A stretch of DNA of 64,000 nucleotides from Anaerobacterium chartisolvens. Lineage in GTDB: Bacteria > Bacillota > Clostridia > Acetivibrionales > DSM-27016. Every line of letters begins with the position of its first letter. Within the stretch, counting starts at the first letter, position 1. Positions 46,793 to 57,400 of the stretch are shown here, piece after piece. Position numbers and translations under genes: made by a program. Location: NCBI RefSeq assembly GCF_003337415.1, contig NZ_QPJT01000004.1:1-64000 (forward strand). The letters are read 5' to 3'. The notes below the pieces were generated by a model. The model worked only from the letters and a program-made list of their open reading frames with translations, did not search any database and was not told the origin of the DNA.

Positions 46793-47638
46793 CTACCGGG
46801 CCAGCTCCGACACATAGACCAGCTCAATCCCTCTCCGATCAAATTCAGGCAGCATTTCACTTATTGCCGCTGCTGTTACCTTTCCTCCCTCAACCCCCAC
46901 ATGGCCTATGGCAACCGCATAGCCCTTTTTAGCGGCTTTGTCTGCAGCCTGATTCAGCCTTTCTTTTACAAAGCTCTTTGGTTGCTGTCCGTCTATAAAC
47001 ACATCCCTTTCATAGCAGCGCACCCCCTTTGTATCGGCTATTTTTTTGCTGATTGGCTGATTTGCGGTTCGACTGTCCACAAAGTACAGATCCTTCTCTT
47101 TAATAATATCCAGTACGGCAGAAACTATATCCTCATCACTACTGGCCTTTGAACCCATATGAATATTTGCGCCAACGGCAAACGGCACATCGTCAAACGC
47201 ATCTCTTACAATTTTCGCCACGTCATCTCCATTCATTCCCGCAAGAATGGGATGCGGCCCAAGCCAGCTCCTTTTGCCCTGATTGGGCTCCATCGGCAAA
47301 TGCACGATAACCTCATAGCCCTTTTTGTTAGCTGCCGTTGCATCTTCCTGGGAGTGCTCGCAAAACGGCATAACCGCAAAGGTCAGATGCCTGTCTATTG
47401 ACATCATTTCCTCCACACCCCCTCTACTGGAGCCGAAATCGTCAATAATAATTGCAAGCTTTCCTCCATTACCGGCGTAACCAGCTCCCTCCGCAGAGGT
47501 TTGCACCATCCCGCTGCTGGTACTAAACGGAATTACACTCCACAGCAGCAAAGCTGCCACAAAAGCAATAACAGGCAAAAATACAGCTAGGGCTGTCTTT
47601 TTGGGAACAACCACAAAATACAATCTTTTCATATACAA
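46793..47638 (-). CDS. Divergent polysaccharide deacetylase (YibQ/DUF610 family)
   Basis: The 281-residue protein has one N-terminal membrane anchor (residues 14-34) and then the extracytoplasmic catalytic-like domain: KLAIIIDDFGSSRGG, LTFAVMPFCEHSQ, VIVHLPMEP, YFVDSRTANQ and AIGHVGVEGGKVTAAA. These are the conserved motifs of the divergent polysaccharide deacetylase family, which is related to NodB-type deacetylases but with altered metal ligands. A role at the cell wall fits its neighbour, the amidase ending 15 bases upstream, with which it is probably co-transcribed. The substrate is unknown. Confidence 0.85.
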   Translation of the reverse strand: MYMKRLYFVVVPKKTALAVFLPVIAFVAALLLWSVIPFSTSSGMVQTSAEGAGYAGNGGKLAIIIDDFGSSRGGVEEMMSIDRHLTFAVMPFCEHSQEDATAANKKGYEVIVHLPMEPNQGKRSWLGPHPILAGMNGDDVAKIVRDAFDDVPFAVGANIHMGSKASSDEDIVSAVLDIIKEKDLYFVDSRTANQPISKKIADTKGVRCYERDVFIDGQQPKSFVKERLNQAADKAAKKGYAVAIGHVGVEGGKVTAAAISEMLPEFDRRGIELVYVSELAR

Positions 47639-47653
47639 ATCCCCCTCTGGATT

Positions 47654-48454
47654 TTAATTAATAAGAATATGCCTCTTATAGTGCGAATCAGGCAAAAGCA
47701 CCTCACCGGATTGCTTGAGATAGATCTCTGCTCCATCTGCAACAGCCCTTGCAAGCTGCTCCCGGAATTCATCCGTTGTCAACAGATGCCGCTCGGTACT
47801 GTTAGACATAAATGCGGTCTCAACAATTGCTCCGGGAATTTTAGAAAAGCTCAAAAGATAATATTCTGACTCAACGGGATCATGAATAGTGCGCTTTATC
47901 CCGTCGATCTCCATACCGTTCAGCGTTCTCTGAATGCAATAAGCCAGCCTCTTATTTTCTGCAAAGGTATCATCGTAAAATACAATGCCTCCGTCGGTAG
48001 AGGTCTTTTTGAAATTGCAGTTGACATGTATGCTTAAAAAAAGCTGTGCATTACTGCCGTTAATTATATCCAGCCTTGCGTTCAGATCCCGCTGATGCCT
48101 GTTCTGGCCCGTATTATTCAGATGGTCTAGCGCAATATCCTCATCTCTTGTCATGACAACCGTATATCCCTTTTCATGCAGAAATGTTCTAAGCTTTCGG
48201 GAAACATCGAGATTAATTTCCTTCTCCAGTATTCCGTCTTTATTTGTTCCTCCGTCAATTCCCCCGTGCCCCGGATCGATTACAATAATTCCGCTTTTGG
48301 GATCAACGAATGTATTGGCGGGCAAGCCGGACAAATAGACCCACAAGGATATGCAGGCCAGTAAAAGGGTAAGTGCTGTCCAGCAAAAAAGCTGCGTCTT
48401 CCTTTTTTCTAAAACAAAAATTCTTACCTTTTTCATAGTAAAGGTTCCATACAT
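47654..48454 (-). CDS. N-acetylmuramoyl-L-alanine amidase (Amidase_3, CwlD-like)
   Basis: The 266-residue zinc amidase has an N-terminal membrane anchor (about residues 22-44). The Amidase_3 domain has zinc ligands in VIDPGHGGIDGG, LEKEINLDVS and LFLSIHVNCN and the catalytic Glu in GAIVETAFMSN. It cuts the bond between muramic acid and the peptide stem. Size and anchor match CwlD, needed for muramic lactam in spore cortex, but other single-domain amidases look similar. A later ATG (MKKVRIF, residue 7) is an equally good start. Terminators at 48535-48565 and 48602-48686 separate it from the LysM gene. Confidence 0.88.
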   Translation of the reverse strand: MYGTFTMKKVRIFVLEKRKTQLFCWTALTLLLACISLWVYLSGLPANTFVDPKSGIIVIDPGHGGIDGGTNKDGILEKEINLDVSRKLRTFLHEKGYTVVMTRDEDIALDHLNNTGQNRHQRDLNARLDIINGSNAQLFLSIHVNCNFKKTSTDGGIVFYDDTFAENKRLAYCIQRTLNGMEIDGIKRTIHDPVESEYYLLSFSKIPGAIVETAFMSNSTERHLLTTDEFREQLARAVADGAEIYLKQSGEVLLPDSHYKRHILIN

Positions 48455-48534
48455 TCATCAAAGCATCTGATCTATTTCTATTCGCTCAATACGGCCTTTA
48501 TGTGCTTTCGATTATTGGGGAAGAGTATCGACAA

Positions 48535-48565
48535 AAAGCCTGCCCCTGTGAAAAGGGCAGGCTTT
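48535..48565. terminator. Intrinsic terminator-like hairpin
   Basis: AAAGCCTGCCC (48535-48545) pairs with GGGCAGGCTTT (48555-48565) over 11 bases with a 9-base loop. It lies upstream of the amidase gene. Confidence 0.6.
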
Positions 48566-48601
48566 CTATAAGCTTTTCTCTGCCTGTATATTTGCATTAT
48601 A

Positions 48602-48686
48602 TAAAAAAAGATCCCATAAAACAGTCTGGTCAATTTTGAGGCTAATACTAAACGGCCTCTTTTTAACTGACTGTTTTATAGGATCT
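48602..48686 (-). terminator. Two-stem terminator downstream of the LysM gene
   Basis: In minus-strand RNA the outer arms (48669-48686 and 48609-48626) pair over about 17 bases. An inner GAGGC/GCCTC stem lies inside, and a U-run (complement of 48603-48609) follows. It starts 37 bases past the LysM stop codon. Confidence 0.7.
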
Positions 48687-48722
48687 ATTTCATGTATATT
48701 AGCGCTTTCAGCGCTATACTAA

Positions 48723-49700
48723 CTAGTTTGGTATTACGATTTTTTGTCCTTCAAAAATCAAATTGGCATTTTTAATTATACCCTTATTAGCCTCATATAT
48801 CTTAGTATACTTGCTCGCACTTCCATAATGCTTTGCTGCAATCTTGCCAAGCGTATCTCCTGCTTTTACGGTGTACACCTTTCCTTTTTCGGTGTTAAGC
48901 ACCGGCAAAAGTCCATCAGAGGGTAAAATGAGTTCCATTCCCTCAGACAGACGGTCTTTATGTTTCTTAAGAAGCTCTTTGTTTGCTTTGTATATTTTTG
49001 TATGATATTTATAGCTTCCATAATTGTTTAACGCAATAGTTCCCAGCGTATCTCCCTGCTGAACCTTGTATGTAGTGTTCACTTTAGGAGCAGGTGCAGG
49101 TGCAGGCGCGGGTGCAGGCGCAGGTGCAGGCTCTTTTACAGGCTCAGTCTCGGAAACCGGTGACGGAGCTGGCTCTTCGGCTGGCTCCTCAGTTGGTTCC
49201 TCAGTTGGCTCCTCAGTTGGCTCGGGAGCCGGTGCAGCGGCCTCATCAGAGCTCTTATAAATAATCGTAGTGGTATTCTGATCATCCCCAAAGCTGAATA
49301 TGTAGTAAGGATAAGGACAGCCCCAGAAATTGATTCCAAGAGCTGCTGTTGCTGTTTTATTTGCTTCAATTTCAGTCAAACCTCCTCCCAAACCTTCTAC
49401 TTCCAACTCTACATTGCCTGAATAGTAGCCGTCTGGGTCATAAGCTCTTACGCTGGCAGACATCTTTTCCTTTGGCGTAAACTTTATCTCGGCATCTTCT
49501 CCAACATAAATAACCTCATACTCCTGAGGGCCATCGGTTCCTTCAAATTCAATCGTCTCCATCTGAACCTTCAGCATACCTGATAATTCATAGGTATACT
49601 TGTCAGCAGGAACCCCTGAAGCCGCTGAAGGAATTACAGTAAAAAGCAATACAGCAACTGAAAGCACTAAAGCTAAAGAAATTGTTTTAGCAATCCTCAT
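48723..49700 (-). CDS. Secreted protein with two LysM domains and repetitive linker
   Basis: The 325-residue protein has a signal peptide (MRIAKTISLALVLSVAVLLF, cleavage near SAASG). A novel N-terminal domain of about 130 residues has an Ig-like pattern and GTDGPQEYEVIYVGEDAEIK. A low-complexity linker follows, made of repeated EEPT and AP units. Two LysM domains end it (TYKVQQGDTLGTIALNNYGS and VYTVKAGDTLGKIAAKHYGS). LysM domains bind peptidoglycan, so the protein is probably held in the wall. The linker DNA is a 12-base tandem repeat (about 49182-49224) and a GCAGGT/GCAGGC repeat (about 49088-49131), both prone to slippage. No catalytic domain was recognised. Confidence 0.85.
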   Translation of the reverse strand: MRIAKTISLALVLSVAVLLFTVIPSAASGVPADKYTYELSGMLKVQMETIEFEGTDGPQEYEVIYVGEDAEIKFTPKEKMSASVRAYDPDGYYSGNVELEVEGLGGGLTEIEANKTATAALGINFWGCPYPYYIFSFGDDQNTTTIIYKSSDEAAAPAPEPTEEPTEEPTEEPAEEPAPSPVSETEPVKEPAPAPAPAPAPAPAPKVNTTYKVQQGDTLGTIALNNYGSYKYHTKIYKANKELLKKHKDRLSEGMELILPSDGLLPVLNTEKGKVYTVKAGDTLGKIAAKHYGSASKYTKIYEANKGIIKNANLIFEGQKIVIPN

Positions 49701-49799
49701 GATATACTAACCTCCGTAAATAGTTATATTTTGCATTGGCGTCCAAAAGCTCCTCTCTAAATAAAATTACCCATCCCCCCTTACTTTATGTCAATGACT

Positions 49800-50425
49800 T
49801 CCAATTTGTTTTGTACATCTTTAAGATAGGAGAATTATTAATGAAAAATTCCATTTTTTTCACCAAGCAATACAATTATATATCTTATAATTCTTTCAAG
49901 CAATAGTTTATGTAAAGTAAAAATGGGAGCTTTTTTCATTCTCACCGCAAATGGTTAACTGCTTGCCCAAGTCTAAAATACCTGCCAAGGTATTTGAATG
50001 ATAGACCGCCCGTTTAAAGGCAAAGAAGGAGGCTGCCAAAAAGACGCTACATTCGCAGGGGGCTGCCTTATCCGCATTGCAGGGCAGCAGCAAAAATGAG
50101 GCACAGTGGGAAAAGCATCCCTTTGTCAGCCCATAGCAGCAAGGCGCGGGAGGCGGCAGGGGGATTTGCAGGAGGCGCGGCATTTTGGTGCAGGCAGGAT
50201 AAACGGGCGTTTGGCTGGGCGGCAGCAAGGCGGGCGGGACAGCGGGAGCCGTCGGGAGCGCGAACCGCCATGGCGGGAGACTAGCGGCCCCGGCAGCGCA
50301 AAGCCCCCCCCGCGCGAATGTGCCGATGCGCCGGGATGGGCGCGGTACGCCGGGGAGGCCGCGAGGCTTGCGGCGGCGGGGGGCGAGGGGTGCATGGGGG
50401 GCGCGGATGTGGGGCGCGAGGGCAG
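49800..50425. other. GC-rich intergenic island without credible gene
   Basis: From about 50000 the base composition rises sharply, by eye to around three-quarters G+C between 50160 and 50425. Both sides are AT-rich. Several ORFs cross it, but their products are arginine/glycine/proline-rich and resemble nothing I know. The + strand is very G-rich near 50378-50422, with four or more runs of at least four G spaced by 3, 5 and 9 bases (a G-quadruplex pattern). The 49800-50000 part is AT-rich and unremarkable. It may be a structured RNA or inserted foreign DNA. Confidence 0.5.
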
Positions 50426-50462
50426 AAGGAAGCCCCGGCGGTGGGGGGGCCGGGGCTTCCTT
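50426..50462. terminator. GC hairpin at the end of the toxin-kptA operon
   Basis: A perfect 14-base stem (50426-50439 with 50449-50462, AAGGAAGCCCCGGC type) with a G-rich 9-base loop lies 7 bases beyond the kptA stop codon. U-tracts are short on both strands. Confidence 0.65.
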
Positions 50463-50469
50463 TCTACTG

Positions 50470-51006
50470 TTAGATATTTATATATTTATTGGGTATAGCA
50501 TCAGTTAACCAAACTTTATCGTTTCCTTGATAAAATACTATTCCTTCTTGTGATGCTTGCATAGCATTGATTTTTAGGATAATTGGCTCACTGTCACGTC
50601 TTTTGCCTACCTGTAAAGCTATTTCAGTGTCTACAGATAAATGAACATATTGCCGATTTTGTGGCAAAAGACCTTTTTCCTTTATTAACGGAATAAATCG
50701 CCTTGCTGTACCATGGTACAATATTTCCGGCGGAACCTTAGAATCTTTTAAAATTTTTTGCGGAATTGAATGCCCATATAACGCTCTAATTTTACCGCTG
50801 GCTATTTCGTGGCGTTTTTTATCGGAGTTTTTTATCATCATATGTAAATCCTTTTCGCTTAATTCCTGCCACTCCATAGAATCACTGAGGGAAGAAAGTA
50901 ATTGCTTAATATCAACCCAGCCTTCTTCATCCAGTTCCAACTCATATTCCCATGGAACATGACGCAAAGCATAAGAAATTTCTTTACTCAACTTCGAATA
51001 GTCCAT
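50470..51006 (-). CDS. kptA: RNA 2'-phosphotransferase, KptA/Tpt1 family
   Basis: The 178-residue protein shows the family signature LSKEISYALRHVP at the start, the winged N-lobe (GWVDIKQLLSSL), RALYGHS, the NAD-binding YHGTARRF and VHLSVDTEIALQVGKRR. Catalytic Arg-His-Arg-Arg positions appear present. KptA moves an internal RNA 2'-phosphate to NAD, making ADP-ribose cyclic phosphate. Bacterial substrates are not well known because bacteria lack the tRNA ligase that makes such phosphates in yeast. Here it is 42 bases downstream of the candidate immunity gene of a polymorphic toxin, on the same strand. Confidence 0.9.
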   Translation of the reverse strand: MDYSKLSKEISYALRHVPWEYELELDEEGWVDIKQLLSSLSDSMEWQELSEKDLHMMIKNSDKKRHEIASGKIRALYGHSIPQKILKDSKVPPEILYHGTARRFIPLIKEKGLLPQNRQYVHLSVDTEIALQVGKRRDSEPIILKINAMQASQEGIVFYQGNDKVWLTDAIPNKYINI

Positions 51007-51048
51007 TTACTCCGCCTTCTTTCATGTCTAATATTCTCTAATCTTTTG

Positions 51049-51432
51049 CTATGTAGCAATCAAATCTTCATTAAAGTAGCGCGTGGATTTCTGTTTCCCA
51101 TTTATGGAAATATAGTACATAGGAACCTTATTTTTCTGATGCCATTGTATTTCTTCTATCGTCCCTACCTGTGTATTATCCTTTACTAGCTTAACATTGC
51201 ATCCAATTTCAAAAAAAGGAGCATCTACAATCTTATACAAGTCAGACTTTACCCTGAATGTCTCGTTTCCATACTTTAGGACTAAGTATCCATCAACTTC
51301 ATCAATACATCTGAATACCTTTCCATACGGCGATAATTTTTTAAAACTTTCAATATCTTTTGGAAATATTAGATATTCCCCATCTTCTATAAACCATGGA
51401 TAAAGTCCCCATGAATTGATAAATTTCTTCAA
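51049..51432 (-). CDS. Candidate immunity protein for the RHS toxin
   Basis: The 127-residue protein has no signal peptide and no motif I can name. It starts 32 bases after the stop of the RHS/YD-repeat toxin gene, on the same strand, which is where the cognate immunity gene of a polymorphic toxin almost always sits. It is predicted to be a cytoplasmic, mostly beta protein (GNETFRVKSDLYKIV, EEIQWHQKNKVPMYYISING). The function is inferred from position and size only. Confidence 0.55.
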   Translation of the reverse strand: MKKFINSWGLYPWFIEDGEYLIFPKDIESFKKLSPYGKVFRCIDEVDGYLVLKYGNETFRVKSDLYKIVDAPFFEIGCNVKLVKDNTQVGTIEEIQWHQKNKVPMYYISINGKQKSTRYFNEDLIAT

Positions 51433-51464
51433 AACCCCACAACCTCTCTCGAATAGTATCTCAT

Positions 51465-54400
51465 TTACTTACCATAAGGCACATATCCTTGGAAGTCCTT
51501 AGAGAATACATTAGACGGCAATTTACTAAATGCCCCTTGTGCTGCATCTAAGGAACCAGCTCCTGGCTTGAAGTGACCACTCGCATTGTCAACTTTATAT
51601 ATCTTACCCCCACGTATCTCAACAATTCCTGCTGCCTGTACTTGGGGATTAGAACCGCCAATAAGTGTTGGGTGTGGCATATGTTGGCCTCCACGGCTCC
51701 CAATTATGATATTCCCCTGGGGATCAACCACATACATATACTGACCGTTGAACCTTGAGTTACCTACATAATTTGAGCCTTCTTTAATTAAACTGTTTAT
51801 GTTTTGTGCGGTAGGATTTTTTACATAGGAGCCCTTTTTCAGTACCCCCGCTGTTTCGTCTGCTGCTTGCATTGTCGGGTCAACGCCCCAAGTCTTTACC
51901 GTTCCACTTAAAACCTTCACAGTCCCGTCAGTAGCCGCAATTACAGGTATTTGCCACAACCCTTTATTAGTTATGGCAGCAAGCATATCTATCTTTTTCC
52001 TGTCGTTTGCTGCATCAAACTCATTAATCCAATTACTGATGTCTATATCTATGGCACCAATTGAGCCGTAAGGGTCCAGCAGTGTACTACCAAGCCCTTC
52101 AAAGAAGCTCTGGAAATAGCCTCCCATTTCGTCACTGAATTCACGCGCCACTCTCGGATCATCAGTAACCAATGCGTTCCCGAACCTCTCGAAAAATGCG
52201 GTTATGCTGTTTCCCGTGTTCTCAAAGTTCATTCCTACCTTGCTGCAATAACGGTTAAGGTATTCCTCAAAGGTCATTACCTGACTCGCGGTCACGTTAC
52301 CTATTCCTATATATTTATACCAATAACTGTCCAGTGCTGCCCATATATTGTCGGGGTTTGCATATGTCTTGCCGTTTAGCGTTGTCTTTGCATCGATCAC
52401 TAGCGGTAGGCCGTTTATAGTCACATTCTGTCCGTCGAACCCAACCTTTACACCCTCAAAGCGTGAGTCTAACGCTATTACATCCCTTACCCACTGCTGG
52501 CCCAGCTTTTCCGTAAGAAACCTTTCTTCCGCGCTCATTGCCGAACTCATAAACTGTATTCTTAGTGCCTGATCAAATCGTCCTTCGGTTACACTCCCCA
52601 TATCAAATCTCAATGAGTCTGTGCCATTGCCTATGTACGCGCTTATGCCTCCTATTGAACCGCTGCCGCCTATGTTTATTCCCGGTATGCCTGACAACAT
52701 ATTTTGTGCATCCCAGTTAAAGCTTTTAGGATTGTTTATGTTAATCAGAAGCATACTGCCGTTATTTTGTATGTTTGCCGTCGCTCCGCTTCCTATATCT
52801 GTAACTAATATTCCCCAATTGTTAACTATGCTTGTACTGCTCTTGCTGCCCGTGCTTATACTCCCTATAGTTCCGCTGTTTTTTATCGCGGTGCTGCTGC
52901 CTATGCCTGTGGTTATGCTGCTAATCGATCCATAGTTGGTTATGCTTGTACTGCTCTGTGTTCCCGTAATAATCGATCCTATCGATCCACTATTGGTGAT
53001 TGACGCGCTCGTTCCGCTCCTTACGTTTATGTTGCTTATGGATACTCCGCTGCTCACGGTCACACTTCCCTGCACGTAGAAGTTGTTGGCTATGGAATTC
53101 CACTCGCTTTTGCTCATGCTGCTGCCGTCCGATATGGAACTGCTGAAGCCGCTGTAAAAGCTGCTGTTGTGGCTTGACTCGCTGACTCTGGCTATGTTTC
53201 CCGACTCATTTCTTATGGCGTTGGCCTTATTGGTTATCTTCTGCTTCTCGGCCTGCGTGCTTGCAGCATACCACTGCTTTGTAAGCTCCACTATCTGAAG
53301 CTGCGCGCTCTGCGTAAGCTTTTCGTCTCCCTGCTTCAAATGCCCCGTCGGGTCGATGTAGTTCACGGGATCATTCTCACAATATGTATATCTGTTCAAG
53401 CTCAATGGACTGCTGTCCTCGCCCCAATAACTGTCCTCGCTTATGAATCTGCCAACGTAAGGATCATAGTACCTTGCGCGTAAATAGTACAACCCTGTCT
53501 CGGCATCCATGAATTCCCCCGCATACCTTATGGCACACGCATATTCCTCCACCGTCAGCGTCGGATTTCCCCATATGTCATAGTCATAGCTGTTCTGTAC
53601 CTCTCCGGCTGCGTTCACCGTCTGCACCACATCGCCATGACCGTTATACATGAAGTATGAAGCCTCATTGGATGAATCCAGTCTTGCTATGTAGTTTACT
53701 CCCCTTACATACCGCACCTTTATGCCATTATCCGCGTCTGTCTCAAGTATTACGTGCTGCCTGTCGTACAGGTATTGGGTAACCTCTGGCCTATTCTCGT
53801 TGTCCGACCGCCTTACCGTCTTGCTTACCCTCAAGTCATCCCCGTCATAGGTGTACCGGGCTATGCTTCTTACGCCGCTCTTTACAGTCTCGGCGGTGGT
53901 TAGGCGATTAAACCCATCATAGACATAGCCTGTCCTCTCCAGAAGACTGTCCACCCCTACCTCTATGCTGTCGCCATAGGCAGAGCCTCTTGATCCCTGA
54001 CTAAGCCCTGTGTTGTCACGCATTATATAGCTTATGCTTGTGTTAAGCTGGTTTCCGTTGGTGTCATATTCATATCTGGTGGTCTTCTGCGCGAGCTCCT
54101 TTCCATCCTCTCCGTACATCCTCTCTACCAGCTTAAGGAGTGTGTTGCTTGCAGAATAAGTATATTCACTTTTCTTTATCTTAAATTGTATATCCTTTCC
54201 TATGCTTTCGTCAATATATTCCATAGGCTGGACAGAGGTATAGGCTTCATTCTGGGATACCCTGTTCCCTCCCCTGTCATAGGCGTATACCGTCGTCTTT
54301 CCGGGAGCAGTTACCCTGATTATCCTTCCCGCACCGTCATACTGATACTCCGTCGTTCCGTAGCTGTCGGTTTTGGATACCTGCCTTCCCGCCAAGTCAT

Positions 54401-57400
54401 AGCTGTAGCTGTACCGGGATATGCTTCCGCCGTCCGGCCTGAGGTTCTTTAATTCCACCAGACGGTTGTCCATGTCAAAGCTGTATTCCTCCCTTAGTCC
54501 CCCTCCGTAGTCTATAGACCTCCTGTTGCCGTTTTCATCATAGGCATAGCTTGTGGTGTTGCCACCATATGCCACACTTTCCAGTCTGTTGGATTTGTCA
54601 TAGCCGTAGCGGGTGGCAAATCCCTTTTTGTCGGTTACACTTTCTATGTTCCCCACAATGTCATAGGTATAGGATATCTGCAAGCTGCCGCCCTTCCGTA
54701 TTTCCAGCAGCCTTCCGTTGCCGTCATAGTTGTAGGTGCTTGTGCCGCTTCCGTCCTCCATTGATGCCCTGTTCCCCGCCTCGTCATAGGTATATTTTAT
54801 TACGTCCCCGGTTTCCTGAACCTTCCTTTCGAGCATAAGCCCCCTGCTGTCATAGCTGAAAACGGTGGTGTTCCCGTTTCTGTCCCTGATAGAGGCAGTA
54901 TTGCCGTCAAGACTGTATTTATATGCGGTGTCCCTGCCCTCTGCGTCAGTCACTTTTGTTAAAAAGCCTGCCGCTCCATAACCGTATCTGGTCAGCTTGC
55001 CCCTCCCGTCGGTCATCGTCAGCTTGCTTCCCAGCCTGTCATAGGTGTATCTTGTGCTTATACCCAGAGCGTCCGTAACCCTTGTCAGGTTCCCTGCACT
55101 GTCGTATTCATAAGCTGTTGCATTCCCCAGCCCGTTGGTCTGCCTTATAAGCTGCCCGTACTGGTCATACCGATACTCCGCGGTATATTTGCCCTGTGCC
55201 GCCGCCTCGGGGGAGGACTTCCGTATAAGCCTTCCCTCAGGATTGTAGGCATAAAGCGTTGAATGACCCTTTGCATCTGTCTCCTTTACTACGTTTCCGG
55301 CCACGTCGTATTGACTTGTGCTTATTACGATTCCGTAAGCGTCGGTGACTGTTTGTACCCTTCCCAGGCTGTCATAGCCATACTCCATTGTGTTGCCCTT
55401 GGCATCGGTCTGCGATATCCTGTTTCCCGCTATGTCATAGCCATAGGCTATTGTCCCGCCTTCGGAATCGGCAGAGCTTACCAGCCTGTTCATGCTATCG
55501 TAGCTGTGGGTTGTTTCAAAGCCCCTTTCGTCTGTTTCCTTTATCCTGTTCCCCGACTCGTCATAGGCATACAGTGTGCATATATCCCTTCCCTCATGCC
55601 TTCTCGTTACCTTTTCCAGCCTGTTTAACGCATCGTAGGCAAACAGCACAGTATATTCCTGCCTCTGCTCCTGCTGCCCTTCTCCATATGCGAAGGCCAT
55701 CGGGCTTGTTTCGCTGATCCTGTTGCCAAGCACGTCATACCCGTACTCCGTTATCAGCATCAGCCTTCCGGGGTATTCTGCATCCCTAAGAGACTCTATT
55801 CCCGGCATCGCGCCCGCATTATGGATTTCGTCCTCATCCGCACGGTCTATGGAGGCAGTCAGCCTATCCATGCTGTCGTATTTAAGCCTGCGTACGCTGT
55901 ATACGCCCTCTGTTCTCAGGCTTTCAGTTTTTATTGTGTTTCCGTTCTTGTCATACCAGCTCTTTGTATACGCCCCGCCGCTGTCGGTTACCGTGCTTAC
56001 AAGTCCGTTGTCCCAGTAGGTATAGCTCACAGTCCGGGACGAAAGCCTGTCGCCGGTGCCCGAAACAGTCTTTCCTGTCACGCTTCCAAGCTCGTCGTAG
56101 GAATAGCTCTCCGTGCGGTATAGTATGTTGCCGTTTGCATCCCTCTCAATTGGAATTCTCTTTTTTACCGGCCTGTTCGCCGTGTCATAGCTTATATATG
56201 TCCAACTGCCCAGCTTGTCCTTTGAAGCCGTTATATTTCCTTCGGCGTCCGATTTGTATTCCAGTGTGTTCCCAAGAGCGTCGGTTTTCAATTTTATAGA
56301 CCCCAGACTGTTCCATTCATATAATGTTGTGCTGCCGAGCTGATCCCTGCTCAGCACCTTTCTTCCCATACTGTCGTAAGCATATTCCACCTGCCCTCCG
56401 TCCGGGTAGGTAATTTTGGCAAGAGTTCCGTCGGGGTTGTTTTGGTATGTTGTTACATTCCCTCTTTCATCGGTCATTTTAGTAAGGCTTCCAAGCACAT
56501 CATATTCAAAATGCCTGCTGCCGCCCAGCGCATCAGTTGAGTCTGTTACCCTTCCCAGCCCGTCATATGTATATATTGTCCCCGGCGAGGTGTCAATGCT
56601 TCCCGCAAACCGCAGCCCGTCAACCCTCTTTGCCACATTACCGTTAAGGCTGTATTTAAGGTATTCCACTCCCTCTCCCTCAGGTGACAGCGTTGATGTA
56701 CGCCTGTTCATGCTGTCATAGGTATAGGACATGCCCTCCATTGCCCCGGCAAGCTCCGGGGTATCCGTCTCCACAGTATAGCTGTTCGGCTGTATCTGAT
56801 TTTTCAAGTTGCCCGCTGCGTCGTATATGTATCTGGTTACGGCAAGCCCTCCGTCCGCAGCCGAACTCTTTTTTCTTATCAGCCTGTCCATGCTGTCATA
56901 CTCATAGTATACCGATATATTCCTGGCGTTTTTCTCCTCTATGAGATTGCCTTTGGTATCATATATATACATTGTGTCATACCCCATGGCGTCGGTCTTT
57001 CTTACCGGCCTGCCGTCCAGATCGTATTCATATGAAGCCGTTCCGCCATTAGGACTGGTCTTAGCCTTTAGCTGCCCGCTGCTGTAATAGCTGTAGAAGG
57101 TGGTTAATTTTACCCTAGTAGTATATTCGGAATCAAGCACGGCTTTCCCAAGGCTTGCTGTGTCCAGCTCGGAGGTTTCCGCAAGCAGGGCCTCAGAGAT
57201 AAGCCTCGACTGTATATCATACTGGTATCTTGTTATACGGTAGTACCCGTCCCGCACCTTCTGCTTTCTGGTGATAAGGTTTCCTTTTCTGTCATATTCG
57301 TTTGCCGTTTCCTTTCCCATCGGCCCCATAACCCTTATAAGCCTTCCGTTTTTGTCATAGGTATATTCAACCCTGTCACCGGCGGGCTTTTCCTGTCCTC

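Noticed and set aside
50096-50508. Several ORFs on both strands of the GC-rich island
   Set aside because: High GC removes stop codons by chance; products are Arg/Gly/Pro/Ala-rich, lack ribosome binding sites and match nothing I know.
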